DNA of 64,000 bases from Kocuria massiliensis. Lineage in GTDB: Bacteria > Actinomycetota > Actinomycetes > Actinomycetales > Micrococcaceae. The notes beneath the pieces were generated by a model. It saw nothing but the letters and a program-made list of their open reading frames with translations. It did no database searches and was not told the origin of the DNA. The translations under genes and the position numbers were made by a program. How positions within the stretch are numbered: the first letter of the stretch is position 1; each line of letters starts with the position of its first letter. Positions 8,912-18,592 of the stretch are shown in pieces. The stretch covers positions 186,001 to 250,000 of the forward strand of contig NZ_LT835160.1 in NCBI RefSeq assembly GCF_900169715.1, read 5' to 3'.

Positions 8912-9523
8912 ATGAGCCCCACGCAGGAAGCACCGATGGTTGGCCTCGTCATGGGATCGGATTCGGACTGGCCCACCCTGGAAGCGGCGGCCGACGTTCT
9001 CGACGAATTCGGCATCTCCTACGAAGCACGCGTGGTTTCGGCGCATCGGATGCCTGAGGAAATGATCGAGTACGGCAAGCAGGCCGAAGCTCGCGGCCTG
9101 CGCGTCATCATCGCCGGCGCAGGAGGAGCCGCCCACCTACCCGGCATGTTGGCGTCGGTGACCGTATTGCCCGTGATCGGTGTGCCGGTTCAGCTCAAGA
9201 CACTGGACGGCATGGATTCACTGTTGTCGATCGTTCAGATGCCCGCGGGGGTTCCGGTCGCCACGGTGTCCATCAATGGCGCACGAAACGCCGGGCTACT
9301 GGCGGCGCGCATTCTTGGAGCAGCCTCGACACACGAGGGCGAAGAAATTCGCCGGGACCTTTCCAACTTTGCCCAGAACCTTGGGGAGGCCGCGAGAGAC
9401 AAGGGAGCCGCCCTGAGCGCGAAGGTCGCGGCGCGCAAAGCGCAGGACACCGATGAAAGTTCGGTCTCACCCATAAGCGCCACACCGGCCACGGATGGGC
9501 CCACAGGCGGCTACGCTCCGTAA
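8912..9523 (+). CDS. purE: N5-CAIR mutase
   Basis: Class I PurE, which rearranges N5-CAIR, the product of PurK, to CAIR. The family signatures [18 protein letters not shown] and [10 protein letters not shown] are clear, as is the GVPVQ turn near residue 91. The catalytic core ends near residue 160. About 40 extra C-terminal residues are Ala/Ser-rich and probably disordered, longer than the usual 160-170 residue enzyme. The ribosome site GAAGGAG sits 8 nt before the ATG. The gene lies directly after purK. Confidence 0.96.
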   Translation: MSPTQEAPMVGLVMGSDSDWPTLEAAADVLDEFGISYEARVVSAHRMPEEMIEYGKQAEARGLRVIIAGAGGAAHLPGMLASVTVLPVIGVPVQLKTLDGMDSLLSIVQMPAGVPVATVSINGARNAGLLAARILGAASTHEGEEIRRDLSNFAQNLGEAARDKGAALSAKVAARKAQDTDESSVSPISATPATDGPTGGYAP

Positions 9524-9606
9524 GCTGAAACGGACCAGACTTCCCCGCGTGGTTATCTCTATTTCCGGGTAAATGCGCACGTCAGACGGTAGGATCGAGC
9601 TCGATC

Positions 9607-11235
9607 ATGACTACTCCCCGCAGCAACCAGGACCATCCCGATCACATCGAGGCCGCCCGCGGACTCGATGACGGCATCGGTAGCACCCGCATGACGGATC
9701 CCCTGAGGAATCCACGTGCGGGAGGTTCCGTCACGCGAACCAAACGCGCCTGGTTGTTGCTGGTGTTAACCACCCTGATCCCCGGATCCGCACAGTTGGT
9801 CGCGGGGCATCGCAAGCTCGGGCGCATCGGCCTGACCGTCACGCTCACCGTCTGGGCGCTGATCATTCTGCTGTTGCTGGTGACCCTGATCCACTGTGCG
9901 TGGGTCATTGAGCTGTTCACCGGTCAATTCATGTCGATGGTGTTGGTCATCGTCCTCATTGCGCTCGCGCTTTTTTGGGCCTTCCTCTTTTTCGACACCC
10001 TCCGGCTGATCCGTCCTGTACTCCTCGCCAAGGGGATGCGGCCGGCCGTCATCATCGGCTTCGTGGTCTTATTATTCGTGACCGCCGGTGGCGTGGGATA
10101 TTCCGCCTACCTGGTGGGAGTAGGACGCGGTGCCGTCAGCAATATCTTTGCCTCGGGTGGCAAGGTCAAGCCCGTCGACGGCCGGTACAACTTCCTGCTG
10201 ATGGGCGGAGATGCCGGTAGCGACCGCGTCGGGCGGCGCCCGGATTCCATGACGGTCTTCAGCGTGGACGCCAAGACTGGCCAAGCCGTCACCATCTCGT
10301 TGCCTCGCAATACTCAGAACGCCCAGTTCTCCAAGGACTCACCCCTGTGGAAGGTGTACCCGGACGGCTTCAACTGCGGTGACGAATGCATTCTGAATGC
10401 TCTGTACCCCGACGTCGCCAATAACCACAAGGACCTCTACCCCAATGCTGCAGATCCCGGTGCCGAGGCCATGAAGGACGCGGCCGAGGGAATCACCGGT
10501 TTGCCGATCCAGGCCTACGTCCTGGTGGACATGGACGGTTTCGCCAACCTCATTGATGCCATGGGCGGCATCGACATCAAGGTCGGAGGTCGGGTCCCGA
10601 TCGGTGGTGGCCACAACGAGATCACCGGCGAAAAGAATCCCATCGACGGATACATCGAACCGGGCGAACAGCACCTGGATGGCTACCATGCGCTGTGGTA
10701 CGGACGCTCCCGCGAAGGTGCCTCTGATTATGACCGCGAGGCCCGCCAGAGGTGCGTCCAATCCGCGATGCTCAAACAACTCGATCCAGCCACGGTGCTG
10801 ACTCGGTTCCAGGACATTTCGAATGCTGGGCAGAAGATCATCGAAACCGACATCCCGGAAAAGCAGCTGTCGAGCTTCGTCGATCTTGGCATCAAGTCGA
10901 AGGATCACTCGTTGATCCAGTACGGCATGGCGCCGCCCTATTTCCCAGATTCCTTCCCGACCTACCCAGACTTCGACCAGTTCCACTCCTCCGTTTCCAA
11001 GGTCATCAGCGACTCGAAGGACGGGAAAACCCCGGACACCAACGCGGGCAACAGCCCCCAGGCCGCTGGGTCCGGTGCGGGAGTGGCCCCGGTGTCCGCC
11101 GTCTCCCCGATGTCGCTCCTGCAACCGCTCGGCGTCGCGGCCGCACAGACTGATACCGCCAAGGCCACGGCCCCTTCGGTCGACGTCCAGCTCACGGCCG
11201 AGCTCACCGAGAACGGCACCTGTTCGGTCCCCTAG
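9607..11235 (+). CDS. LCP-family (LytR-CpsA-Psr) cell-wall glycopolymer ligase
   Basis: Membrane enzyme predicted to transfer lipid-linked glycopolymers to peptidoglycan. The extracytoplasmic LCP domain (about residues 190-400) shows the usual order: NFLLMGGDAGSDRVGRRPDSMTV, SLPRNTQ, the central GFANLIDAMGGIDIKV and YGRSREGASDYDREARQR, so phosphate and metal-binding Arg and Asp residues are present. The N-terminus is unusual in general LCP terms: instead of one anchor helix there are about four, beginning LIPGSAQLVAGHRKLG, a form common in Micrococcaceae relatives. The tail is Pro/Ala-rich. Two consecutive TTA Leu codons occur at residues 155-156. A TAGGAT box lies 11 nt before the ATG. Confidence 0.93.
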   Translation: MTTPRSNQDHPDHIEAARGLDDGIGSTRMTDPLRNPRAGGSVTRTKRAWLLLVLTTLIPGSAQLVAGHRKLGRIGLTVTLTVWALIILLLLVTLIHCAWVIELFTGQFMSMVLVIVLIALALFWAFLFFDTLRLIRPVLLAKGMRPAVIIGFVVLLFVTAGGVGYSAYLVGVGRGAVSNIFASGGKVKPVDGRYNFLLMGGDAGSDRVGRRPDSMTVFSVDAKTGQAVTISLPRNTQNAQFSKDSPLWKVYPDGFNCGDECILNALYPDVANNHKDLYPNAADPGAEAMKDAAEGITGLPIQAYVLVDMDGFANLIDAMGGIDIKVGGRVPIGGGHNEITGEKNPIDGYIEPGEQHLDGYHALWYGRSREGASDYDREARQRCVQSAMLKQLDPATVLTRFQDISNAGQKIIETDIPEKQLSSFVDLGIKSKDHSLIQYGMAPPYFPDSFPTYPDFDQFHSSVSKVISDSKDGKTPDTNAGNSPQAAGSGAGVAPVSAVSPMSLLQPLGVAAAQTDTAKATAPSVDVQLTAELTENGTCSVP

Positions 11236-11239
11236 GTCT

Positions 11240-11245
11240 TAGGAT
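11240..11245 (+). promoter_or_regulatory. Putative -10 box for the FemX-like gene
   Basis: TAGGAT, 7 nt (GGAGAGA), then ATG 11253. The spacer also contains GGAGA, so either a leaderless start or a very close ribosome site is possible. Confidence 0.35.
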
Positions 11246-11252
11246 GGAGAGA

Positions 11253-12257
11253 ATGAGCACGATTCTGCAGTCAGAAGCATGGGCCACCTTTCAGCGCGAC
11301 CTCGGACACGACGTCATCCAGCACACCGGTGAGGGATATTCCTACCTCGCGATCGTTGAAGGCGGTCGAGCGGGCAAATATCTTTACTGCCCCTATGGCC
11401 CCGTCGCGGAATCGGCTCAGGCCTTCACTCGGGCACTGGACGACCTCAAGAGGCTCGCGGCCCGCAAGAAGTGCCTCTTCGTGCGCGTTGAGCCGGCCTC
11501 CCCGGAGATGTTCCCGAAGGGAGTAGATCCGGTGGATGACCTCACCAACCGCGGCATGTTCTTGGCACAACGCCAAATTCAGCCCAGCCACACGTGGATG
11601 GTTGACCTCACACAGGACGAGGACGCTCTGCTCCAGGGGATGAAATCCACCAACCGGAACCTTCACCGGAATATCCACAAAAAGGGCGTGACCTTCGAAG
11701 AGTCTCACGACCCCGCCGACGTCGCGGTCTTGCTGAAATACCTCCATCAAACCGCCGAGCGCGTGGGATTCAATCGCCAGCAGGACGCCTACCTCACCCA
11801 AGCGGCGAAGTCTCTCTTCCCGCTGGGCGCAGCATCGGTCTATCTGATCCGCGTCGAGGGAGAGCCCATCGGTGCCGCCATGGTGTACGACTCGGAAGAT
11901 ACCCGAACCTATGCGCACGCCTCGATGTCTTTCGAGCACCGTCGCTTGAGCGCCAATAACCCGCTCGTTTCCACCATGATGCTCGATGCCAAGGCCAAAG
12001 GCTTGAAGCGCTTCGACATGTTCGGAATTGCCCCCGACAACGAGCCGGACCATCCGTGGGCCGGATTCACCGGCTTCAAGAAGTCCTTTGGCGGCTACGC
12101 CGTGACGACGCCGGGAACTTGGGATCTGCCCGTCAGCCTCCCCGCCTACCGGGCCTTCCGGGCCGCCTACGCGCTCCGGGACAAGGGCCTTCCCCGCGCC
12201 AAGAGGCTCGCCTCACGTGCGGTTGGCGCGGTGCGCTCCCTCGTTACCCGGAGCTGA
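11253..12257 (+). CDS. FemX/FemAB-like peptidoglycan bridge aminoacyltransferase
   Basis: Cytoplasmic or membrane-peripheral GNAT-fold transferase that adds amino acids from aminoacyl-tRNA to lipid II or its precursors to build the interpeptide bridge. Family motifs include LQSEAWATFQRDLGH, YLYCPYGP, GMKSTNRNLHRNIHKKGV near residue 135, and the C-terminal DMFGIAPDNEPDHPWAGFTGFKKSFGG. The length, 334 residues, is typical. An ATG at 11244 is also in frame, but its only purine-rich sequence is directly abutting, so 11253 is preferred. It follows the LCP gene by 17 nt, suggesting joint expression in wall assembly. Substrate residue is unknown. Confidence 0.9.
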   Translation: MSTILQSEAWATFQRDLGHDVIQHTGEGYSYLAIVEGGRAGKYLYCPYGPVAESAQAFTRALDDLKRLAARKKCLFVRVEPASPEMFPKGVDPVDDLTNRGMFLAQRQIQPSHTWMVDLTQDEDALLQGMKSTNRNLHRNIHKKGVTFEESHDPADVAVLLKYLHQTAERVGFNRQQDAYLTQAAKSLFPLGAASVYLIRVEGEPIGAAMVYDSEDTRTYAHASMSFEHRRLSANNPLVSTMMLDAKAKGLKRFDMFGIAPDNEPDHPWAGFTGFKKSFGGYAVTTPGTWDLPVSLPAYRAFRAAYALRDKGLPRAKRLASRAVGAVRSLVTRS

Positions 12258-12270
12258 CGGCGCGACGCCC

Positions 12271-14109
12271 CTAGACGCCGAGGTCCCCGAGGGCCACCAG
12301 GCGAGCGAATTCCGGTTCGGTGTCCTTCAGTTGCGACATCGACCCCCGACCCTGGAGCTGTCCCCGAGCGAAGAACAGAATCTCGTCCACATTCTTGACG
12401 GTCGAGAGTCGGTGGGCGATCACGATGACCGTCATGTGCCCCCGGAGCGCCTCGATGGTTTCGGTGATCTCGTGCTCGGTTTCGTTGTCCAGGGCGCTAG
12501 TCGCCTCGTCCAGAATGAGGACTCGCGGTTTCCGATACAACGCCCTGGCGATGCCAATGCGTTGCGTCTGACCGCCCGAGAGCCGAGCACCGGCGTCTCC
12601 CACCATCGAATCGAGTCCATCCGGCAGGTCACGGAGGAGCGGTTCAAGCTGGGATTGGCGAACGACCTCATCGAGCCACGCGTCGTCGACCATGTCTCGG
12701 GGCTCGCCGAACGTGATGAGGTCTCGAACGCTCGCGTCCCAGAGGTAAACCTTCTGGGAGACCATCGCGACATTGCTCAACCAGGACCTCGGATGGGTGG
12801 AGATGTCGACGCCGCCCACCGTCACCGTGCCGCCGGTGGGCTCATAGAGCCCCGCCAGAATATCGGCGAAGGTCGTTTTCCCGGCGCCTGAGGTGCCCAC
12901 CAAAGCGACGGTATGGCCTCGCGGAATCGTCACGTTCACGCCCTTCAAGACAGGCCGTGGGGAATCCGGATAGCTGAAGGTCAGGTCCTTCACGACGATG
13001 TCCTCGTCCGGAACCTCCACGATCTGTTCGTCCCGTGAGGAGCTGCTGGCCTGGTCCGCTTCCAGCTCCTCGATGTCCGCCGCAACATCCGCCAACGACG
13101 GCGCCCCGGCACGCACCTGATTCACCGTGGCCACCACGCGGTTCAAGGCCGGGACCACACGCATCGCGGCGGCCGCGAAAACCGCCAGGAGCCCAAAGGC
13201 CGTGTTTTGGTCTCGGATGACGAAGAGCAGGATCGCCACGACCAAAATCCCGAAGATCATGACGACCTCCAGAAGGTATTTGGGCAGCTCCCCCATCACG
13301 CGGAGGAAACTTTGGTAACCGGCGTACTCAACTCGGTTCTTCCGGAACGACTCGGCGAAGTATTCCTCTCGCTGAAAGATTCGGGACTCGCGAAAACCCT
13401 CGATCGCGGGATTGAGGTATCCAAAAGCCTCCATGTCCCGCAGGTACGCCGAGTGCGCGTGTTTGAGGGAGTACGGTTTGAGCACGCGAGCGAGCAAGAA
13501 GGCCGAGCCGCCAAAAATCACCACTGCGGCCAAGGCGGCCACCGGCGACATCACGGTAATCGTGAGAAGGATGAGAACGATCGTCATCCCGTCCACGGCG
13601 ATCGTGATGTAGCCCAGAAGAACACTCTCAAAGACCTGAGCGATGCCGCGGGTAAGTATCTGCAGCATCCCTGCTTTCGAACGCTGACGGTGCCGGGCGT
13701 ACGGGGCATCGAGGTATCGCTCCAGGACTTCCGCCTCGGTTGCCGAACGCGCATATTCGATTTCTCGAATGGTCCAGCGGCGGATCACGATGATGGCCGC
13801 ATTCTTGATGAGAAAAGCGAGGCCCACACCGAGGGCCAAAGCGAGCAAGATGGTCTTGCGGTCATCCGTGCCGAGGATCGGCACAAGGTATTGGGAGATC
13901 AGGCCGGGTAATCCGTCCCCGGCCGCGATGACCTGCGTGAGGGGCAGCATCGCCGCAACCGCAACCATGTCTAGCAATGATGCCGCAAAAGCGGCGATGA
14001 ACATCGTGACGATGCGTGAGCGCATCCGCCACGGAACCAATCGAAATACGACTCGCAGTCTGCGGTAATCGTCCCTCACGGACAGCCCGCTCCCCTTGCC
14101 TCGAGCCAC
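12271..14109 (-). CDS. ABC exporter, fused membrane and ATPase domains
   Basis: Type IV-fold ABC half-transporter, 612 residues, acting as a homodimer. Six membrane helices span about residues 25-330. The nucleotide domain has Walker A GTSGAGKT (about 404-411), Q-loop VSQK, signature LSGGQTQR (about 506), Walker B VLILDEATSALD (about 527) and the switch His in IAHRLSTV. Length and layout resemble lipid-linked oligosaccharide flippases such as PglK and MsbA, and it is convergent with the LCP/FemX pair, so an envelope lipid substrate is plausible but unproven. The stop lies 13 nt from the femX-like stop. Confidence 0.88.
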   Translation of the reverse strand: MARGKGSGLSVRDDYRRLRVVFRLVPWRMRSRIVTMFIAAFAASLLDMVAVAAMLPLTQVIAAGDGLPGLISQYLVPILGTDDRKTILLALALGVGLAFLIKNAAIIVIRRWTIREIEYARSATEAEVLERYLDAPYARHRQRSKAGMLQILTRGIAQVFESVLLGYITIAVDGMTIVLILLTITVMSPVAALAAVVIFGGSAFLLARVLKPYSLKHAHSAYLRDMEAFGYLNPAIEGFRESRIFQREEYFAESFRKNRVEYAGYQSFLRVMGELPKYLLEVVMIFGILVVAILLFVIRDQNTAFGLLAVFAAAAMRVVPALNRVVATVNQVRAGAPSLADVAADIEELEADQASSSSRDEQIVEVPDEDIVVKDLTFSYPDSPRPVLKGVNVTIPRGHTVALVGTSGAGKTTFADILAGLYEPTGGTVTVGGVDISTHPRSWLSNVAMVSQKVYLWDASVRDLITFGEPRDMVDDAWLDEVVRQSQLEPLLRDLPDGLDSMVGDAGARLSGGQTQRIGIARALYRKPRVLILDEATSALDNETEHEITETIEALRGHMTVIVIAHRLSTVKNVDEILFFARGQLQGRGSMSQLKDTEPEFARLVALGDLGV

Positions 14110-14185
14110 AACATCCCCCTATGAAGTCTCTCCAGGACGACCCCGCCGAACATTGGCGGCGTCACCGAGCACAAGACCTTACCGC

Positions 14186-14230
14186 AACGGCCCGGAAGCG
14201 CGGCGTGAGCCACCGCATTTCCGGGCCGTT
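14186..14230 (-). terminator. Hairpin after glpX
   Basis: Perfect 12-bp stem AACGGCCCGGAA / TTCCGGGCCGTT with a 21-nt loop, 20 nt past the glpX stop. There is no T-run, so termination strength is uncertain. Confidence 0.5.
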
Positions 14231-14250
14231 GGCGGGCCTTGGGGACGAAG

Positions 14251-15243
14251 TTACCGCTGATACTTATCCCACTTGGAGGCGACGTGTTCTGCCTCGACCA
14301 TGCGAACGGTTCCCGACTTGGAACGCATCACGATCGACTGAGTCGTGATGCTCGGGCCCGAGTAACGGACGCCGCGCAAGAGGTCTCCGTCGGTCACACC
14401 GGTGGCCGCGAAGAAGCAGTTATCGCTGGTCACGAGCTCATCGGTGGTGAGCACGGCCTCCAGATCATGGCCGGCGTCGAGGGCCTTTTGCTTCTCTTCG
14501 TCGTCCTTCGGCGCCAATCGTCCCTGGATCACACCGCCTGTGGCCTTGATCGCACACGCGGCCACGATGCCTTCGGGGGTTCCACCGGTGCCGATCATGA
14601 CGTCGACGCCGGTTCCCTGACGACACGCGGCGATGGCGCCGGCGACGTCGCCGTCGAGAATCATGCGGGTTCGCGCGCCGGTAGCCCGAATTTCCTCCAC
14701 CAACTTGGCGTGACGGGGCCGATCCAGGACGCAGACGGTCAGCTGGTTAATGCGCTTCCGCTTGGCCTTGGCCACCAGGTGAAGATTTTGCTTGACCGGC
14801 AGACGGAGGTCCACCAGGTCGGCAGCCTCAGGCCCGGTCACGAGCTTTTCCATGTAGAACACGGCGGACGGATCAAACATAGATCCGCCATCGGCCACGG
14901 CGATGACCGACAGCGCATTGTTCATACCCAAAGCGGTCAAGCGCGTTCCGTCGACGGGGTCCACCGCGACGTCGAGAGCAGGCCCGTCGCCGTCGCCCAG
15001 CTCCTCGCCGTTGAAGAGCATGGGGGCTTCGTCCTTCTCACCCTCACCAATGACCACGGTTCCGTTGAAGTGGACCGTGGAGAGCATCTTGCGCATCGCG
15101 TCGACCGCGGCACCGTCTGCCGAATTCTTATCTCCTGCGCCTACCCAGTTGCCGCCCGCAATGGCCGCGGCCTCGGTCACTCGAACCAGCTCGAGCGCAA
15201 GGTTGCGATCGGCCTGGTTATTCTGATCGTTGACTTCCGACAC
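14251..15243 (-). CDS. glpX: Fructose-1,6-bisphosphatase class II
   Basis: Gluconeogenic enzyme hydrolysing fructose 1,6-bisphosphate, dependent on Mg or Mn. It carries [13 protein letters not shown], the metal site [14 protein letters not shown], and [20 protein letters not shown], all diagnostic of GlpX. The length is 330 residues from GTG 15243, chosen because GAGGA lies 5 nt upstream; longer in-frame starts (15270, 15285) lack ribosome sites. The gene is divergent from DUF4245, a conserved actinobacterial arrangement. With enolase and fumarase in the same window it supports growth on non-sugar carbon. Confidence 0.96.
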   Translation of the reverse strand: MSEVNDQNNQADRNLALELVRVTEAAAIAGGNWVGAGDKNSADGAAVDAMRKMLSTVHFNGTVVIGEGEKDEAPMLFNGEELGDGDGPALDVAVDPVDGTRLTALGMNNALSVIAVADGGSMFDPSAVFYMEKLVTGPEAADLVDLRLPVKQNLHLVAKAKRKRINQLTVCVLDRPRHAKLVEEIRATGARTRMILDGDVAGAIAACRQGTGVDVMIGTGGTPEGIVAACAIKATGGVIQGRLAPKDDEEKQKALDAGHDLEAVLTTDELVTSDNCFFAATGVTDGDLLRGVRYSGPSITTQSIVMRSKSGTVRMVEAEHVASKWDKYQR

Positions 15244-15487
15244 AGAGTTCCTCGCCTTCGAAGTTGTCATCCGCGGCCAGCGCATATTTGGTCGCTCGCC
15301 GCGTGGTCTCCCGGACGGTGCATCGCACGCCGGGTGCGATTCCAGCTTACTGGTCCGTCCCGCGGCTCAGGGACTCTCCGATTCATGTGACACGGATTTG
15401 CGGCACATTGAATGAACTCATCCTCGGTATCACGTGGGAGATCGCCGGATATCGGTGTCCCAGCTTGGACGCCGCCACAGCCTGCGG

Positions 15488-15493
15488 CACAAT
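15488..15493 (+). promoter_or_regulatory. Putative -10 box for DUF4245 gene
   Basis: CACAAT, 7 nt (GGGCCGA), then GTG 15501. It resembles the leaderless layout elsewhere but has C in place of the first T. Confidence 0.3.
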
Positions 15494-15500
15494 GGGCCGA

Positions 15501-16205
15501 GTGAGCCAATCCAGTCCCGAGCATTCCGATCCGCAGACCGACGGCACCGCCACTACTGCGCAATCCGCCGCCGGAGAGGACACTCCGGTCACGCCGCAAC
15601 TGACGGAATCCCAAGCCAAGCGCATCAATACGCCCGTCCGCGCGATGGTTTTCTCGATGATCGCCCTGCTGCTGATCCTGCTCCCGTTTCTCTGGCTGGT
15701 CCCTCGGCCCGACAAAGAGTCGTATCGCCCCCAGGTGGATCTGACCAAAACCGCCCAGGAAGCGAGCGAGGCGGCCGGCTACCCGGTGGTCGCTCCAAAC
15801 TTGGACGAACCTTGGCATGCCAATTTCGCCCGTTGGAACTCGGGTTCGACGGACGGCGTTCCCTTCTGGGAGACCGGCTTCGTCACACCCTCTCAAGGGT
15901 TCATCACGATTTCTCAAACCAATAAGGCCAATCCCACCTGGACGGCGCAGAAGACGAATGGCGCCCCGGCGACGGGCCACCAAGACATTCATGGCGTGGA
16001 TTGGGAAACCCACGTCAAGCCCGGTAAAGATAACGATTCCGCCGGGACCTCCTATGTCGCGACGATTCAGGGCACCACCGTTGTGCTCTCCGGAGACGCC
16101 ACGAAGGACGAATTCTCGACCATGGCCGAAAACGCCGTCTCGTCCGTGAAGGATTCGTCACAATCGGCGAGTTCTTCAGCATCTCACACGGCCGACCAGA
16201 ACTGA
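15501..16205 (+). CDS. DUF4245 membrane-anchored protein
   Basis: Actinobacterial protein of unknown function with an acidic N-terminus of about 45 residues, one membrane helix (VFSMIALLLILLPFLWLVP) and an extracytoplasmic domain of about 140 residues containing NFARWNSGSTDGVPFWETGFVTP and a Ser-rich tail. The domain and its position divergent from glpX match DUF4245. GTG 15501 or ATG 15492 are both possible; neither has a ribosome site, and 15501 fits a -10 box at 7 nt. The role may be envelope-related, but nothing in the sequence shows activity. Confidence 0.75.
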   Translation: MSQSSPEHSDPQTDGTATTAQSAAGEDTPVTPQLTESQAKRINTPVRAMVFSMIALLLILLPFLWLVPRPDKESYRPQVDLTKTAQEASEAAGYPVVAPNLDEPWHANFARWNSGSTDGVPFWETGFVTPSQGFITISQTNKANPTWTAQKTNGAPATGHQDIHGVDWETHVKPGKDNDSAGTSYVATIQGTTVVLSGDATKDEFSTMAENAVSSVKDSSQSASSSASHTADQN

Positions 16206-16276
16206 CCTGCCCTACCATCAAAGGGCACGGCCATCCGTAGCGTAGGCCTCACCCATCCCCGTCGAAAGCTCTCCAG

Positions 16277-16915
16277 ATGACGAATTCACCTCAGCAGCTC
16301 ACCCCCCAGCAAGCGTGGCAACGCCTGACCGAGGGCAACGCTCGGTTCGTCTCGGGAACGAGCGACCACCCCAATCAGGACGCGGCACGCCGCGAATCGC
16401 TCACCGGCGGGCAGAATCCCTTCGCCGTGATCTTCGGCTGCTCGGACTCTCGGCTGGCCGCGGAGATTATCTTCGACCTCGGGCTCGGTGACACCTTTGT
16501 GGTGCGGACGGCCGGCCAGGTGCTCGGAAACGCGGCCATGGGTTCCCTGGAATACAGCATCACGGACCTCCGGGTCCCCCTGATTGTGGTTCTGGGACAC
16601 GACTCATGCGGCGCGGTCACTGCGGCAAAGCAGTCGTACGAATCCGGCACCATGCCCGGTGGGTTCGTGCGAAACCTGGTGGAAGAGATCATGCCCGCGG
16701 TCATCGAGACCGAGCGCAACTCCGACGACGCCGAGGTAAACGTCAACGACATGGTCCGCACGAATACCCGGCAGACCGCCGAACGGATGATCGACCAGTC
16801 CAAAATCATTTCTCAAGCCGTCGCCGAAGGAAGCACCGCCGTGGTGGGGATGTTCTACCACTTGCACGAGGGAAAAGCGGAACTCGTCTATTCCTCGCAC
16901 GATTTGGACGCATAA
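16277..16915 (+). CDS. Beta-class carbonic anhydrase
   Basis: Zinc enzyme interconverting CO2 and bicarbonate. The zinc ligands and catalytic dyad are visible: CSDSR (Cys55, Asp57, Arg59) and HDSC (His108, Cys111), with the family block TAGQVLGNAAMGSLEYS between them. At 212 residues it is a typical cytosolic form without a signal peptide. The ribosome site is weak. Its product bicarbonate is a substrate for PurK in this window, though the genes are not linked. It lies 72 nt after DUF4245 and 37 nt before fumC. Confidence 0.95.
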   Translation: MTNSPQQLTPQQAWQRLTEGNARFVSGTSDHPNQDAARRESLTGGQNPFAVIFGCSDSRLAAEIIFDLGLGDTFVVRTAGQVLGNAAMGSLEYSITDLRVPLIVVLGHDSCGAVTAAKQSYESGTMPGGFVRNLVEEIMPAVIETERNSDDAEVNVNDMVRTNTRQTAERMIDQSKIISQAVAEGSTAVVGMFYHLHEGKAELVYSSHDLDA

Positions 16916-16940
16916 GCGGAAAACCAGCCCATGAGTTGCC

Positions 16941-16946
16941 TAAACT
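16941..16946 (+). promoter_or_regulatory. Putative -10 box for leaderless fumC
   Basis: TAAACT, 6 nt (GAACCC), then ATG 16953; no Shine-Dalgarno is seen. Confidence 0.45.
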
Positions 16947-16952
16947 GAACCC

Positions 16953-18359
16953 ATGGCTGAAAATACAGAATTCCGCATTGAACACGACACGATGGGCGAG
17001 GTCCGAGTACCGGCCGAAGCCCTGTACCGCGCCCAAACTCAGCGCGCCGTAGAAAACTTTCCGATTTCGGGCAAGACACTGGAGTCTGCCCACATCGCCG
17101 CTCTGGCCCGCGTCAAAAAAGCGGCAGCCCAGGCCAACGTGGAACTCGGCGTCTTGGACGCCGATCGTGCTCAGGCCATCCGCGACGCCGCCGATGAGGT
17201 CATCGCCCATCAGCACGACGGCGAATTCCCGATCGACGTCTTCCAGACCGGTTCCGGAACCTCGTCCAATATGAATACCAATGAGGTGCTGGCCACCCTC
17301 GCAAGCCGTGCGCTCAAGTCCAAGGGCATCGAGGTTCACCCGAACGACCACGTCAACGCGTCGCAGTCCTCCAACGACGTCTTCCCGACGTCGGTTCACG
17401 TGGCGGTGACGGGAGCCTTGATCAACGACCTCAAACCGGCCCTCGATGTCCTGGCCTCCTCCCTCGAAAAGAAGGCTCAGGAATTCTCCGACGTCGTGAA
17501 GTCGGGTCGCACCCACCTCATGGACGCGACCCCCGTGACCCTCGGCCAGGAGTTTTCCGGTTACGCCGCACAGGTTCGTTATGGCATCGAGCGCATCGAC
17601 GCGGCTTTGCCCCGCGTCGCGGAGGTTCCGCTCGGCGGAACGGCCGTCGGGACCGGCATCAACACCCCGGATGGTTTCTCGGCCCGCGTTATTGAGTTGC
17701 TCGCCGAAGAAACGGGCCTTCCGATTACCGAGGCACGGAATCACTTTGAGGCGCAGGCCAACCGCGACGGATTGGTCGAGGCCTCGGGCCAGCTGCGAGG
17801 CATCGCGTACTCGCTCATGAAGATCTGCAACGACATCCGCTGGATGGGGTCCGGGCCCAATACCGGCCTCGGCGAATTGCGCATCCCGGATCTTCAGCCC
17901 GGTTCGTCGATCATGCCCGGCAAGGTCAACCCGGTCATCTGTGAGGCCGTCATTCAGGTGGCCGCTCAGGTCATTGGCAACGACACCGCCGTCGCACTCT
18001 CCTCGACCAACGGCGCCTTCGAGCTCAACGTCGGCATTCCGGTCATGGCTGCCAACTTGCTCGAGTCGATTCGCTTGCTGAGCAATTCGTCCCGTGTCAT
18101 GGCCGACAAGATGATTACGGGTCTCGAGGCAAACGAGGAGCGCGCGCGCTTCCTGGCCGAAGCCTCACCCTCGACCGTGACCCCCATGAATAAGCTCATC
18201 GGCTACGAGGCTGCCGCCAAGATCGCCAAATACTCCGTCTCACACAAGACGACGGTGCGCGAAGCCGTCGTCGCCTTGGGGTATGTGGAACGCGGAGAGG
18301 TGACCGAAGAGCAGCTGGATGAAGCGCTCGACGTGACCAAGATGCTCGGTAACCACTAG
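16953..18359 (+). CDS. fumC: Class II fumarase
   Basis: TCA-cycle hydratase interconverting fumarate and malate, homotetrameric and iron-free. The lyase signature [11 protein letters not shown] lies near residues 316-326, the substrate motif [13 protein letters not shown] near 105, and the C-terminal domain ends [14 protein letters not shown]. The length, 468 residues, is standard. Its start is 6 nt downstream of a TAAACT box with no ribosome site, so the mRNA is probably leaderless. Together with sdhCDAB at 53-57 kb it completes succinate to malate conversion. Confidence 0.97.
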   Translation: MAENTEFRIEHDTMGEVRVPAEALYRAQTQRAVENFPISGKTLESAHIAALARVKKAAAQANVELGVLDADRAQAIRDAADEVIAHQHDGEFPIDVFQTGSGTSSNMNTNEVLATLASRALKSKGIEVHPNDHVNASQSSNDVFPTSVHVAVTGALINDLKPALDVLASSLEKKAQEFSDVVKSGRTHLMDATPVTLGQEFSGYAAQVRYGIERIDAALPRVAEVPLGGTAVGTGINTPDGFSARVIELLAEETGLPITEARNHFEAQANRDGLVEASGQLRGIAYSLMKICNDIRWMGSGPNTGLGELRIPDLQPGSSIMPGKVNPVICEAVIQVAAQVIGNDTAVALSSTNGAFELNVGIPVMAANLLESIRLLSNSSRVMADKMITGLEANEERARFLAEASPSTVTPMNKLIGYEAAAKIAKYSVSHKTTVREAVVALGYVERGEVTEEQLDEALDVTKMLGNH

Positions 18360-18389
18360 GCTTCACGAACACGTGCTTCGGCACGTCTC

Positions 18390-18442
18390 GAGGGTCGGCG
18401 TCGTCGTGAACTTCCCGCAATTCCACGACGGCGTCGGCCCTC
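18390..18442 (+). terminator. Long hairpin after fumC
   Basis: A 19-bp stem with three G-T wobbles (arms 18390-18408 and 18424-18442), 30 nt after the stop. A smaller ACGTGC-TTCG-GCACGT hairpin at 18371-18386 precedes it. There is no clear T-run. Confidence 0.55.
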
Positions 18443-18548
18443 TTCCATGCCTCCAGACCGGTGGAACGTGAAGGGTAGAGCCAGCTCTGCCCAAGTTCAG
18501 ATGTAGCTCTGCTCCCCCGGAACGGCGGGGTCCGTACAGTCGAAGACA

Positions 18549-18568
18549 TCAAGCAGGACGTTGCTTGA
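18549..18568. promoter_or_regulatory. Perfect inverted repeat before the 54-codon gene
   Basis: TCAAGCA-N6-TGCTTGA, located 8 nt after a TACAGT box (18535-18540) and 24 nt before the small-gene start. It could be an operator or an RNA stem in the leader. Confidence 0.4.
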
Positions 18569-18592
18569 CGGCTCGACCGAAAGGACCACATC

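Noticed and set aside
14239-15390. Long plus-strand open frame of 383 codons antisense to glpX
   Set aside because: It is an artefact of GC-rich codon bias: the opposite strand encodes a complete GlpX with all motifs, and the antisense peptide has no recognisable domain or ribosome site.
18519-18541. ECF-type promoter (GGAAC then GTC) before the 54-codon gene
   Set aside because: The match is short and the spacing of 15 nt is permissive; a TACAGT box overlaps it and explains a start equally well. It is not claimed as a feature.
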